Assembly (NCBI RefSeq): GCF_913060805.1
Contig: NZ_CAJXTC010000003.1
Location: forward strand, 1 to 64,000
Direction of reading: 5' to 3'
Length of the DNA: 64,000 nucleotides
Source of the DNA: an uncultured Draconibacterium sp.
GTDB taxonomy: Bacteria > Bacteroidota > Bacteroidia > Bacteroidales > Prolixibacteraceae
The notes under the pieces are model-generated. The model had not been told where the DNA came from, searched no databases, and saw nothing but the letters and a program-made list of their open reading frames with translations. A program made the position numbers and the translations under genes. Shown here piece by piece: positions 35,601 through 44,497 of the stretch (position 1 is the first letter of the stretch; every line of letters begins with the position of its first letter).

Positions 35601-36130
35601 GTTTCCCAAGAGACCGTAACCCGATTGTAAACTTTGGTATCAACCTAAGCGCTCAGTACAAAGGATTTGATATGAGAGCTGACTTCTCTGGTGGATCAGT
35701 GTACTCATACAACCAGGATTGGGAAATGCGTTGGCCTTACCAAAATACCGGTAACTTGTTAAAACAATTCTACGATGACCGCTGGCATCGCGAAGATCCG
35801 TACGATCTGAACAGTGCCTGGGTACCCGGACGTTATCCTGCTTTGCGTTTCAATACAGGATGGCATAATAACTACAATAAACAATCAACTTTCTGGCTTA
35901 CTAATGCAAGGTACATAAGACTGCGTACGTTTGAAATTGGTTATACATTACCTGAAAAACTGATTGCAAAAGTTGGAATGCAACGTTGCCGACTATATGT
36001 AAATACATACAACCTATTCTCGTTGGATAACGTGAAGAGCTTAGGTGTTGAACCGGAGATTATGGATCAGAACGGATTACAGTATCCGCAAAACAGTATG
36101 GTAAATGTGGGTGTAAATCTTTCATTCTAA
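32690..36130 (+). CDS. SusC/RagA-type TonB-dependent receptor with STN signalling domain
   Basis: The 1146-residue outer-membrane receptor has a signal peptide ending near YAQ, then an STN domain (LTLDMKNARLAELFEQIEKT, about 45-120). A CarboxypepD_reg domain follows (GTVTSRSGEPLPGVTVVVKG, about 140-215), then a plug (VIAIGYGTQKKESLTGAISG, PLYVIDGIQKD, ISVLKDASAAIYGVRAANGV) and a long beta-barrel ending in NVGVNLSF. The STN domain contacts FecR, so this receptor also senses substrate. It would import oligosaccharide with the SusD lipoprotein. In-frame ATGs at codons 13 and 23 give shorter leaders. Confidence 0.96.
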   Translation: MKKTNICNGESCMPHFKKLLRIMKITCLLVVIAFVQVSASTYAQSTKLTLDMKNARLAELFEQIEKTSEFRFFYDSDEIDLSKRVSITQTNSNIVDILSEVFAGTEYTYELMDRHIIVKHSEVYNPATGIANAAQQNGITGTVTSRSGEPLPGVTVVVKGTTKGTVTQIDGTYSLSNVKPGAILVFSFIGMETQEIELGNQTTVDVALSESTIGLQEVIAIGYGTQKKESLTGAISGVSASDIEQVPAATVGSALAGKIAGVSFRMPDGRPGAHATIQIRNMGDPLYVIDGIQKDAGHFNNLSPNDIESISVLKDASAAIYGVRAANGVVVVTTKRGKKGTKNTINVNAYTGWQNWSRFPETVGAYEWMLGKAYSEMNLDGHTNITREELDKWQAGTETGYRSFDWYDFIIQPNAPQSSVNVSTSGGSDKINYYLSLTRLDQSSVLGREFTFGRTNFQSNLDAQITDRFKVGVSINGNIETRDNPGVPGGDDYWAPRFALFRNRPTERPYANDNPEYINNIGHMAENWGLLTKENSGYWTEDWRALQMNFVAEYDIPIDGLTFKGTYSYFIKDRIMNGHEYTYEAYSYFPETDEYKVTFSMMNPWRERGTHKQFENVLIGQLDYVKSFGDHNIAATVANERIERRDLDVWVHAVPKTNALPLIQFPDMDTYDDRDYESARIGYIGRFNYNYANKYYFEFASRYDASWKFVSSNRWGFFPSVSGGWRITEENFAKALLGESSFNLKIRGSYGELGDDNVGIGDFDYLTGYNYASQAVVMDREIITGARDRGVPITSISWYTSRILDIGADWSLYNGKLSGTVDYFHRKRDGLRGRKYDILVPNELGYGLPDENVNSDATMGGEMSIAYDGNVGDFHYSVGGNVSYARNKFLESYKPRFGNSWDHYRNSQEDRWTGTFWGYEVIGQFESFEQINSWAVNNDGVGNRDMLPGDLIYKDVNEDGVINGLDERPIGFPRDRNPIVNFGINLSAQYKGFDMRADFSGGSVYSYNQDWEMRWPYQNTGNLLKQFYDDRWHREDPYDLNSAWVPGRYPALRFNTGWHNNYNKQSTFWLTNARYIRLRTFEIGYTLPEKLIAKVGMQRCRLYVNTYNLFSLDNVKSLGVEPEIMDQNGLQYPQNSMVNVGVNLSF

Positions 36131-36148
36131 ACTTAAAACTGAATTGAC

Positions 36149-38038
36149 ATGAAAAATAAGATATTATATATACTGATAATTCTACTGGCCTTTAGCTGGG
36201 GCTGTAACGATGAAGACTTCCTTGATAGGGAGCCAACTGACATTCTTTTGGATGATCAGGTGTGGGGAGATCAAGCACTGATTTTATCGGTAGTAAGTGA
36301 CCTTTATTTTAGAATTCCGGAGTACCAATCTGCTCAGGGATGGTGGAACTTTGCCGATTTCGACGAAGCTTTTGCCTCAAACTTTGGCGATTACTGGCGT
36401 CATAAAAACAACGACTGGGGATATGGCGAATGGAGTCTTTGGAACTATGGTTATATCCGTGAGATCAACTTGTTTATTCAAAAAGCTGACTCGGATTTGA
36501 CAAGTGAACTTGATCCTGCAGTAAAAGCACGTTTTATTGCTGAAGGACGTTTCCTTAGAGCCAATGCTTATTTCGAACTGGTAAAACGTATGGGGGGTGT
36601 TCCGCTAATTCTGGAACCAATGGAATATGATTTTAGCGGCGATGCATCTTATTTGCAACATCCGCGTGCAAAAGAGGCTGAAGTTTACGATTTTGTTCTT
36701 AGCGAACTGGATGCTATTAAAGGTGATCTTCCAAACGATGTAAATGTTAAAAGCCGTGCTACACAAGGTTTAGCATTGGCTATGAAAGCACGTGTTGCAA
36801 TTTATGCTGCATCAATTGCAAAATATGGTGCAACTACTCCAAACGTAAGTTTGCCTGGTGGCGAAGTGGGTATCGATGCAGGCCTTGCCAATGGTTATTA
36901 CAACCAGGCTTTAACTGCTGCCAAAGAGTTGATCAATAGTGGAACCTATTCGCTTTACAATAAAAAAGAAGACTTGTCGGAAAACTTCGCCAATATATTT
37001 ATTGATAAAGCAAATAACCCGGAAGTAATTTTTGTGCGCGACTATGTACAGAGCGAGCGTAACGATGGTAGAGCAAATAACTGGACACTTTGGAACCAAC
37101 CCTGGTCGGGTGCCGAAGATTTGGAAGGTGGTCGTACCAATCCTTCTTTGAATTTGGTTCAGTCGTTCGAAATGTTGGATAATAGTTTTGCTACTTTCCA
37201 AACAACTACTGAAGAAGGTGATTATATTTTCTTCGACGATCCGATTGATATGTTTGCAGGCCGCGATGCTCGTTTAGCAGGAACGGTAATTCTTCCCGGA
37301 TCGAAATTCAAAGGTAAAGACCTTGATATCTGGGCCGGTTATCAATTGGCTGACGGAAGTATTGTTACAGGCGATGAGTTTGGTCAGCGCAAAGTATTGC
37401 CGGGTTCAGAAACTCCTGTGCAGGTTGTTGGTTTCGACGGACCAATCGACGGACGCGAGTTCAGTGCACAAAGTGGTTTTTACGTACGCAAGCATATGGA
37501 TGTGAACACCGGTTCCGGTCAGCGTGGTTTGAAATCCGACAGATGGTGGGTACGTTACCGTTTAGCAGAAACTTACCTTATTGCTGCCGAGGCTGCTTTT
37601 GAATTGGGTAATGCAGGCGAAGCTGCCGGTTACATGAACACCGTTCGCAGTCGCGCAGGGTTTACAACTGATTTAACTGCCGACGATATTACTTTCGATC
37701 GTATTGTACACGAGCGCAGAGTGGAGTTGGCCTTTGAAGGTCACCAACTTTGGGACATGAAACGCTGGCGTTTGGCGCATATCGTTTTCAATGGCGAGCA
37801 AGCTGATTTAACTGATCAGCCATGGAAAGCAGATGAGGTTAGCACACGCGTATTTGGTTTGTGGCCATACAAATACCACGAACCGGGAAGTGCGAACGAT
37901 GGTAAATGGATCTTTAAACAAGTGTTGCCGGGTCAGGTAACCGGTGCCGATCGTTTCCGCTTAGGTAACTACTATTCGTTCATTAACGACGATATCAGAA
38001 ATAACAATCCGCAAATTGTTAAGAACCCTAATCAATAA
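36149..38038 (+). CDS. SusD/RagB-family glycan-binding lipoprotein
   Basis: The 629-residue protein has a lipobox (LLAFSWGC, Cys19) and SusD features: DEDFLDREPTDILLDDQVW, the TPR-like helices (AKARVAIYAASIAKYG, RLAETYLIAAEAAFELGNAG) and the C-terminal RIVHERRVELAFEGHQLWDM-K-R-W block. It sits on the outer membrane over SusC and captures glycan. The spacing to susC is 18 bp, so the two are co-transcribed. The surface-exposed binding site cannot be predicted. Confidence 0.96.
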   Translation: MKNKILYILIILLAFSWGCNDEDFLDREPTDILLDDQVWGDQALILSVVSDLYFRIPEYQSAQGWWNFADFDEAFASNFGDYWRHKNNDWGYGEWSLWNYGYIREINLFIQKADSDLTSELDPAVKARFIAEGRFLRANAYFELVKRMGGVPLILEPMEYDFSGDASYLQHPRAKEAEVYDFVLSELDAIKGDLPNDVNVKSRATQGLALAMKARVAIYAASIAKYGATTPNVSLPGGEVGIDAGLANGYYNQALTAAKELINSGTYSLYNKKEDLSENFANIFIDKANNPEVIFVRDYVQSERNDGRANNWTLWNQPWSGAEDLEGGRTNPSLNLVQSFEMLDNSFATFQTTTEEGDYIFFDDPIDMFAGRDARLAGTVILPGSKFKGKDLDIWAGYQLADGSIVTGDEFGQRKVLPGSETPVQVVGFDGPIDGREFSAQSGFYVRKHMDVNTGSGQRGLKSDRWWVRYRLAETYLIAAEAAFELGNAGEAAGYMNTVRSRAGFTTDLTADDITFDRIVHERRVELAFEGHQLWDMKRWRLAHIVFNGEQADLTDQPWKADEVSTRVFGLWPYKYHEPGSANDGKWIFKQVLPGQVTGADRFRLGNYYSFINDDIRNNNPQIVKNPNQ

Positions 38039-38043
38039 CCTTT

Positions 38044-38050
38044 AAAGGAG
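38044..38050 (+). promoter_or_regulatory. Strong Shine-Dalgarno site for the DUF3823 gene
   Basis: AAAGGAG lies 6 nt before ATG 38057. Such a site is uncommon among the starts of this window and fixes the start codon. Confidence 0.5.
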
Positions 38051-38056
38051 AATACA

Positions 38057-38743
38057 ATGAAGAAGTTAAAATTTATATTCACATTACTTGTTGCTACTGC
38101 GATTTTCGCATCGTGCGACTGGGATAATTACGACGAACCGGAATCATTCCTGAAAGGAACTATTGTATACAACGGCGAGCCGATTAATGTAAGCTACAAC
38201 GATGTAAACTTCCAGCTTTGGGAGCCGGGATGGGAATTGTCGTATCCTATAAATGTTGTTATTGATCAGGACGGAACTTATTCAGCACTGTTGTTTAACG
38301 GCAGTTACAAACTGGTTTTTCCTGACGGACAAGGCCCGTTTCGTACTGTTGGAGCAGATACGCTTGATGTTAATTTGAACGGCGATCAGAATATGGACAT
38401 CGAAGTGGAGCCATATTATATGATTCGTAATGCACAGTTTTCGGCTTCAGGCGGAAATGTAACAGCTACTTTCCAGGCCGAAAAAATCATTACTGATGCT
38501 GATGCCCGAGATATTGAGCGCGTAAATCTATACGTAAACAAGAGTCAGTTTGTTGATTTCAGAACAAATATTGCCAGCACCGAAATCGGTGGCGGCGACA
38601 TCGCTGATGCAAACTCTATCAGTATGTCGGTTGCAGTTCCTGAAATTACACCAACACAAAATTATGTGTATGCCCGTGTGGGATTAAAAGTTGCCGGACG
38701 TGAAGATATGATCTTCTCGTCGGTACAAAGAATAGATCTATAA
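38057..38743 (+). CDS. DUF3823-type lipoprotein of the SusCD operon
   Basis: The 228-residue protein has a lipobox (LVATAIFASC, Cys20) and the DUF3823 pattern: YDEPESFLKGTIVYNGEPIN, VNFQLWEPGWE, YSALLFNGSYKLVFPDGQGP, followed by an Ig-like domain (IERVNLYVNKSQFVDF). The family is found directly after SusD in many loci and is thought to be a surface glycan-binding component; direct evidence is limited. It is 18 bp after susD. A hairpin/T-run follows, so the SusCD unit may be partly terminated here. Confidence 0.85.
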   Translation: MKKLKFIFTLLVATAIFASCDWDNYDEPESFLKGTIVYNGEPINVSYNDVNFQLWEPGWELSYPINVVIDQDGTYSALLFNGSYKLVFPDGQGPFRTVGADTLDVNLNGDQNMDIEVEPYYMIRNAQFSASGGNVTATFQAEKIITDADARDIERVNLYVNKSQFVDFRTNIASTEIGGGDIADANSISMSVAVPEITPTQNYVYARVGLKVAGREDMIFSSVQRIDL

Positions 38744-38758
38744 CCAACTATCTGTTGA

Positions 38759-38806
38759 GGTTGTCCCGGTGATTGTGCCGGGATAACTTCATTGACAGCC
38801 TTTTTT
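38759..38806 (+). terminator. Bulged hairpin with T run after the SusC/SusD/DUF3823 unit
   Basis: GGTTGTC (38759-38765) can pair with GACAGCC (38794-38800), which is followed by six Ts. An inner stem (CCCGG/CCGGG) lies inside, with a bulge of about 11 nt. An alternative stem GTTGTCCCGG/CCGGGATAAC (38760-38769/38778-38787) shares the left arm. It could be a partial terminator lowering expression of the downstream enzymes. Confidence 0.5.
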
Positions 38807-38843
38807 ATTTAAACCAACTATTTTTCATTTTAATCTGAAATCA

Positions 38844-41345
38844 ATGTTTAGAATACAATTTTGCGGTATTGTTTCAATACTTGCCTTACTATTTATTGCC
38901 TGTTCGCCAACCGAAAAAGTGAACGAAAACGTTAACAAAGAATCGTTCAGGGCACCGTCTTATCCCCTTATTACAATAGATCCATACACCAGTGCCTGGT
39001 CAAATGCCGATCAGTTGTTCGATGCTCCGGTTACTCACTGGACCGGAAAAACTCACTCATTAATTGGTGCACTGAAAGTAGATGGCGAAGTTTATCGTTT
39101 CCTGGGAAAAGAAGTTATTCCTCCGAAAGTTATTTTGCCCATGGCGAATTACGAACAATGGGAAGGTAGTTATACGGAAAAACAACCAGCGGAAGGTTGG
39201 GAAAAAGCCGGTTTTAACGATTCTGCATGGAAAATAGGAAAAGGTGCTTTTGGTACTTCAGGAATGCCGGCTTTGGCAACATCGTGGGAAAGTAAGGACA
39301 TTTGGGTGCGCCGCTCATTTCAATTGCCTGATGAATTGGGAGCTGAAGATATCTACCTGATATACTCGCACGATGATATTTTTGAATTGTACCTGAATGG
39401 TGAGCAGCTGGTAAAAACCGAATACGAATGGCACAACAATGTACTGCTAAAACTCGATCGTAATAAATTAAAGCTTGGTGAAGAAAACGTTATAGCAGCA
39501 CATTGCCATAACCGCACCGGCGGAGGTTATGTGGATTTTGGAATTATCCAGGAACGGAAAGAAAAAGAAATTTTTGCAACAGCTGCAATTCAAAATAGTG
39601 TTGACATAACAGCAACAGCTACAAAATATAATTTCACATGCGGACCGGTCGATCTTGAACTTTCATTCGTGTCACCTTTATTACCCGATGATCTTGATTT
39701 GTTATCGCGTCCGGTAAATTACATTAATTACGAAATTGAGGCCAACGACAACAAAAAACACGATGTTCAGATTTATATCGAAACCACTCCCGAATGGGCT
39801 GTAAACGATTTAAGCCAGGAAGTAATTTTAACCACCGGAGCTCAGCAAAATATTAGCTGGGTAAAAGCCGGAACTGTAGAGCAGCCGGTTTTAGAAAAAA
39901 AGGGTGACAATGTGAGAATCGACTGGGGGTATCATTACCTGGTAACTGCCGATAAACCTGAAACTGCAGTTCGTATTGGCGATTACCTGCTTTCGAAAAA
40001 ACAATTTACAAACAACGAATTACCGGAAGGTGGTGTTGATGAGTTTACTACAAAAATGAGCCAGTCGATGCCGGCGCTTATTTATACTGAAAACCTGCAG
40101 GAAGTTAGCGACCAGTCAAAAAGTGGTTATGTAATGCTGGCTTACGACGACATTGAATCCATCCAGTATTTTGGAGATAACCTAAAAGCCTGGTGGACAA
40201 AAAACGGAGCAGTAAGTATCGAAGATGCTTTAAAAGCTTCAGTTGCTGAACGTGATAATATTCTTTCGCGCTGTGCAAAACTTGATAAGGAAATCTATTC
40301 TGAAGCATTTAAGGCAGGTGGCGAAAAATACGCCAAACTTTGCGAGCTGGCATTCCGCCAATCCATTGCTGCACATAAACTGGTAAAAGATACAAAAGGA
40401 AACATCCTTTTCCTTTCGAAAGAAAACTTCAGCAACGGTTCTATCGGAACGGTTGATGTTACCTATCCTTCAGCACCATTATTTCTGAAATACAATCCTG
40501 ATTTGCTAAAAGGAATGTTGAATCCGATCTTCTACTATTCCGAAAGTGGCAAGTGGACGAAACCTTTTGCAGCCCACGATGTAGGTACTTATCCTTTGGC
40601 TAACGGACAAACCTATGGTGGCGATATGCCTGTTGAGGAATGCGGAAACATGATCATTTTAGCCACTGCGATTGCTGATACAGAAGGAAATGCCGACTAT
40701 GCGGCCGAACATTGGGATGTTTTAACAGTTTGGGCAAATTACCTGCTCGAAAATGGTCTCGATCCGGAGAATCAATTGTGTACCGACGATTTTGCCGGTC
40801 ACTTTGCACACAACGTAAACTTGTCGGCAAAAGCGATAATGGGAATTGCCGGATACGGAAAACTGGCAGCCATGTTAGGGAAAAACGATATTGCTGAGAA
40901 ATACACTTCTGAAGCAAAACAAATGGCGCAGGAATGGATAAAAATGGCCGACGATGGCGACCATTATCGTTTGACATTCGACAAGCCGGGAACCTGGAGC
41001 CAGAAGTATAATTTGGTTTGGGATAAACTGCTGAACTTGGGAATCTTCCCGGAAGAAGTGGCTCAAACAGAAATTGCTTATTACCTTACCAAACAAAACA
41101 AATACGGCTTGCCGCTTGATAATCGCAGAACTTATACAAAATCAGACTGGATTATTTGGACAGCTACGTTGGCTGATGATAAGGCTACTTTCGAAAAGTT
41201 TATCGATCCGTTGTATGGTTTTGTAACTGAAACACCTGACCGTGTTCCAATGAGTGACTGGTATGAAACACCCGATGCTAAACAGGTTGGCTTTCAGGCA
41301 CGCTCGGTAGTTGGCGGATATTTTATAAAAATGTTGGAAGAATAG
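38844..41345 (+). CDS. DUF4965/glutaminase A-like lipoprotein with inserted galactose-binding-like domain
   Basis: The 833-residue protein has a lipobox (LLFIAC, Cys20) and then a DUF4964-type N terminus (SYPLITIDPYTSAWSNADQL). An inserted jelly-roll module at about 100-230 has AGFNDSAWKIGKGAF, IWVRRSFQLP, LYLNGEQLV and VIAAHCHNRTGGGYVDFGI. The DUF5127, DUF4965 and DUF1793 regions follow (TSWS-less barrel with AFRQSIAAHKLV, GNMIILATAIADTEG, YGLPLDNRRTYTKSDW). These proteins are common in polysaccharide loci and are named after fungal glutaminase A, but a glycoside substrate is more likely here; that is inference. It opens the enzyme part of the locus, 100 bp after the DUF3823 gene. Confidence 0.8.
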   Translation: MFRIQFCGIVSILALLFIACSPTEKVNENVNKESFRAPSYPLITIDPYTSAWSNADQLFDAPVTHWTGKTHSLIGALKVDGEVYRFLGKEVIPPKVILPMANYEQWEGSYTEKQPAEGWEKAGFNDSAWKIGKGAFGTSGMPALATSWESKDIWVRRSFQLPDELGAEDIYLIYSHDDIFELYLNGEQLVKTEYEWHNNVLLKLDRNKLKLGEENVIAAHCHNRTGGGYVDFGIIQERKEKEIFATAAIQNSVDITATATKYNFTCGPVDLELSFVSPLLPDDLDLLSRPVNYINYEIEANDNKKHDVQIYIETTPEWAVNDLSQEVILTTGAQQNISWVKAGTVEQPVLEKKGDNVRIDWGYHYLVTADKPETAVRIGDYLLSKKQFTNNELPEGGVDEFTTKMSQSMPALIYTENLQEVSDQSKSGYVMLAYDDIESIQYFGDNLKAWWTKNGAVSIEDALKASVAERDNILSRCAKLDKEIYSEAFKAGGEKYAKLCELAFRQSIAAHKLVKDTKGNILFLSKENFSNGSIGTVDVTYPSAPLFLKYNPDLLKGMLNPIFYYSESGKWTKPFAAHDVGTYPLANGQTYGGDMPVEECGNMIILATAIADTEGNADYAAEHWDVLTVWANYLLENGLDPENQLCTDDFAGHFAHNVNLSAKAIMGIAGYGKLAAMLGKNDIAEKYTSEAKQMAQEWIKMADDGDHYRLTFDKPGTWSQKYNLVWDKLLNLGIFPEEVAQTEIAYYLTKQNKYGLPLDNRRTYTKSDWIIWTATLADDKATFEKFIDPLYGFVTETPDRVPMSDWYETPDAKQVGFQARSVVGGYFIKMLEE

Positions 41346-41349
41346 GCGA

Positions 41350-42282
41350 ATGAAGAATACGCTTTTCATATTTATACTCGTGATTTGGGCATTGCAAGCT
41401 AATGCCCAATCACAGGTTCCGCTAGGCGATCCATTCATTTTGTATCACGAAGGTGCTTATTATGCTTATGGAACGCAATCACCTGATGGTATTGCTGTGT
41501 ATGTTTCAGATGATTTGAAAAACTGGAGAATACCTGCTGAGGAGAGAAACGGTCTGGCTTTGCACAAAGACGATGTGTATGCCGAACAACGTTTTTGGGC
41601 ACCGGAAGTATATTTTGTGAAGGATAAGTTCTACATGTATTTTTCGGCTGATGAACACATATGTGTGGCCACGGCTGACAGTCCGCTTGGGCCATTTAAA
41701 CAGGATGTGAAAAAGCCGATGATTGAAGATGAGAAGTGTATCGATAATTCACTTTTTATCGACGACGATGGAAAGGCCTATCTTTCTTTTGTACGATTTA
41801 CTGATGGAAATGCCATCTGGATTGCAGAGCTGGAAGATGACTTAACGACCTTGAAAAAGGAAACCATAAAATCCTGTTTGCATGTTTCGCAGGATTGGGA
41901 AAAGGAGATGGCACGCGTTAACGAAGGTTCATTCATTGTAAAACACAATGGAATTTATTACATGAGTTATTCTGCGAATCATTTCGAGAGTCCAAAGTAT
42001 GGTGTTGGATTTGCCACTGCCAAAAACATTATGGGGCCGTGGCAAAAATCTGATCAAAATCCAATCTTACAGAAACCGGGCAGATTGAAAGGAGTGGGGC
42101 ACAGTGCCATGTTCAGAGATGCGAACGGGGAGTTGCGGATTGTTTTTCATTCGCATCACGATGATAATAAAATTCATCCACGCCTGATGCACATCGGCAG
42201 CGTTTACTTTGAGAATGACAATGGCGAAGAAGTAATGAAAATTGGCGATGATGTTCTTTCGCCAACCCTGGAAACGAAATAA
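41350..42282 (+). CDS. GH43-family glycoside hydrolase (1)
   Basis: The 310-residue exported enzyme has a signal peptide (TLFIFILVIWALQANA) and a five-bladed propeller. The general base lies in PLGDPFILYHEGAYYAYGT, the pKa-modulating Asp in CIDNSLFIDDDGKAYLSF and the acid Glu in RVNEGSFIVKHNGIYYMSYS. GH43 enzymes are arabinofuranosidases, arabinanases, xylosidases or galactosidases. It is 4 bp after the DUF4965 gene and 1 bp before the next GH43 gene, so it is tightly coupled. The exact activity cannot be read from sequence. Confidence 0.88.
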   Translation: MKNTLFIFILVIWALQANAQSQVPLGDPFILYHEGAYYAYGTQSPDGIAVYVSDDLKNWRIPAEERNGLALHKDDVYAEQRFWAPEVYFVKDKFYMYFSADEHICVATADSPLGPFKQDVKKPMIEDEKCIDNSLFIDDDGKAYLSFVRFTDGNAIWIAELEDDLTTLKKETIKSCLHVSQDWEKEMARVNEGSFIVKHNGIYYMSYSANHFESPKYGVGFATAKNIMGPWQKSDQNPILQKPGRLKGVGHSAMFRDANGELRIVFHSHHDDNKIHPRLMHIGSVYFENDNGEEVMKIGDDVLSPTLETK

Positions 42283-42283
42283 A

Positions 42284-43366
42284 ATGAATTTGAAGATTTA
42301 CATAACACTTTTTTTACTGGTAATTTTTACCGCTTGTGCGAAAAGCGAGAACCCGCCCGCTGAAACTGATTCGGTAGAGACAACCTTTGCCAACCCGGTT
42401 TGGGATGGTGCCGATCCGTGGATGGTAAAACAGGGCGACGATTACATTTACTGTTTCTCTATTAACAACGGAATTGCAGTTTCGAGTTCCAAATTCATGA
42501 CCAAAAGAAATAAGGCGGAATACATTTGGAAAGCACCTGCATCGGGTTGGAACAGCAACTGTGTTTGGGCGCCCGAGATTCATTTTATCGATGGACACTG
42601 GTATGTTTATTATGCTGCCGGCGTTTCGGGACCACCTTTTATTCATCAGCGAACAGGGGTTTTGCGCTCGGTAAACGATAATGTTTATAGCGAGTATGAA
42701 GACATGGGGATGTTAAATACGGGCGACGATCCGGATGATATCACGAAAAACATTTGGGCTATTGACATGACAGTGCTTGAACATAAAGGGAAACTGTATG
42801 CGATATGGTCGGGTTGGCTGGAGCAAATGGACACTGATGCCACATCGCAGCACCTTTTTATTCAGGAAATGGAGAATCCATACACCTTGAAAGGAAAGCG
42901 GATTTTGTTGTCTTCGCCAGAAGAAAGCTGGGAAACCGGTGGCCCACTCAATTTAAATGAAGGTCCTCAGGTTTTGAAACATGATGAACAGGTATTTATC
43001 GTTTACAGCTGTCGTGAATCTTGGTTGAAAGAATACCGACAGGGAATATTGCAGCTAAAAAATCCGGATGCCGATCCGCTCGCTCCTGAAAGCTGGATTA
43101 AAACAGGTCCCGTTTTCGAAGGAAATAATTCGGTTTATGGTGTTGGGCATGTTTCGTTTGTAAAATCGCCCGATGAAACGGAGGACTGGATTATCTACCA
43201 CTCGAAAAAAACAACGGAGCCCGGTTGGGATCGTGATGTGCGAATGCAACCATTTAATTGGAATGCCGATGGAACTCCTGATCTTGGAGAAGCGGTAAGA
43301 GCCGGCAAAGCGATACAACGTCCATCGGGAGAAGTAGAAATAGAACAAAATCAAATAAACGAATAA
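42284..43366 (+). CDS. GH43-family glycoside hydrolase lipoprotein (2)
   Basis: From ATG 42284 the protein has 360 residues and a lipobox (LLVIFTAC, Cys18). The frame also opens at 42242, inside the preceding gene, but the lipobox fixes ATG 42284. The propeller shows VWDGADPWMVKQGDDYIYCF with the base Asp, IDMTVLEHKGKLYAIWSG and LNEGPQVLKHDEQVFIVYS with the candidate acid Glu. A C-terminal segment has GVGHVSFVKSPDE. It looks like the arabinosidase-type GH43 group; activity is inferred only. Confidence 0.85.
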   Translation: MNLKIYITLFLLVIFTACAKSENPPAETDSVETTFANPVWDGADPWMVKQGDDYIYCFSINNGIAVSSSKFMTKRNKAEYIWKAPASGWNSNCVWAPEIHFIDGHWYVYYAAGVSGPPFIHQRTGVLRSVNDNVYSEYEDMGMLNTGDDPDDITKNIWAIDMTVLEHKGKLYAIWSGWLEQMDTDATSQHLFIQEMENPYTLKGKRILLSSPEESWETGGPLNLNEGPQVLKHDEQVFIVYSCRESWLKEYRQGILQLKNPDADPLAPESWIKTGPVFEGNNSVYGVGHVSFVKSPDETEDWIIYHSKKTTEPGWDRDVRMQPFNWNADGTPDLGEAVRAGKAIQRPSGEVEIEQNQINE

Positions 43367-43367
43367 A

Positions 43368-44471
43368 ATGAAACGAACAGGAATTTATCTTTTGGCGATC
43401 ATGCTGGTTTTGGGCGTTGCCTGCCAATCGAAAAAAGAAACACAGGAAGCTACCGAAGCAAAAACAGCTGAAGTTGTTTCGAAGAAATGGACACAGGAAC
43501 AAGCTGATGCCTGGGCCGAAGAAAACGGATGGTTACGCGGAAGTAACTTTAATCCGAGTACTTCAATTAACCAATTGGAGGTTTGGCAGGCTGAAACTTT
43601 TGATCCTGAAACCATTGACCGTGAACTGGGGTGGGCCGAAGAAATTGGCTTGAATTGCATGCGCGTTTACCTGCACCATGTAGCATGGGGGGTTGATAAA
43701 GAAGGATTTAAAAACCGCATGAATCAGTATCTCGATATTGCTGACAGCCACGGAATAAAAACCATTTTTGTGTTTTTCGACGATTGCTGGAATGCCACTT
43801 ACGAAGCAGGGAAACAACCGGATCCTAAACCTGGTGTTCATAACTCTGGTTGGGTGCGCGATCCGGGAGATTTGCTTTACGAAGATGAGAATCTGGTAAA
43901 TGTTTTGGAAAACTATGTAAAAGATGTTCTAACTACGTTTAAAGATGATAAGCGAATTGCCATTTGGGATTTATACAACGAACCCGGCAACTCAGGCTAC
44001 GGCAAGCGTTCAATGCCACTACTGAAAAACGTGTTTAACTGGGCCTGGGAAATTCGTCCATCACAACCGGTTTCGGCAGGTGTTTGGAATGCTTCGTTAA
44101 CCGACTTGAATAAATTTCAGTTGGAGAATTCTGATATTATCACCTACCATAACTACGAAGGTCCTGAGCAACATCAGGCTGCCATCGACACCTTAAAAAC
44201 AAGAGGCCTGCCAATGGTTTGTACCGAATATATGGCACGCCGTAATAATAGTTATTTCCAGAATATTATGCCAATTCTTCACAACGAAAATATTGGTGCA
44301 ATTAACTGGGGATTGGTTGCCGGAAAATCAAATACAAAATATGCATGGGACGAACCAATTCCAGATGGATCGGAGCCGCCACTTTGGTTTCACGAGATTT
44401 TCCACCCTGATGGAACTCCTTACAGCCAGGAAGAGGTTGATGTAATTAAAAGTTTAAGCGGCGTAAATTAG
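43368..44471 (+). CDS. GH5-like (cellulase-family) glycoside hydrolase lipoprotein
   Basis: The 367-residue protein has a lipobox (LVLGVAC, Cys19) and a TIM-barrel clan A layout. WLRGSNFNPSTSINQLEVWQ begins the barrel, IGLNCMRVYLHHVAW follows, then the acid/base Glu205 in WDLYNEPGN and the nucleophile Glu287 in VCTEYMAR. This resembles GH5 and cellulase-family enzymes of Bacteroidota loci, often called 1,4-beta-xylanase without proof. Endo- or exo-action on a beta-linked backbone is likely. The next gene starts 26 bp later. Confidence 0.82.
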   Translation: MKRTGIYLLAIMLVLGVACQSKKETQEATEAKTAEVVSKKWTQEQADAWAEENGWLRGSNFNPSTSINQLEVWQAETFDPETIDRELGWAEEIGLNCMRVYLHHVAWGVDKEGFKNRMNQYLDIADSHGIKTIFVFFDDCWNATYEAGKQPDPKPGVHNSGWVRDPGDLLYEDENLVNVLENYVKDVLTTFKDDKRIAIWDLYNEPGNSGYGKRSMPLLKNVFNWAWEIRPSQPVSAGVWNASLTDLNKFQLENSDIITYHNYEGPEQHQAAIDTLKTRGLPMVCTEYMARRNNSYFQNIMPILHNENIGAINWGLVAGKSNTKYAWDEPIPDGSEPPLWFHEIFHPDGTPYSQEEVDVIKSLSGVN

Positions 44472-44497
44472 TTTTACTAACATTAAAACCAGTGGTA

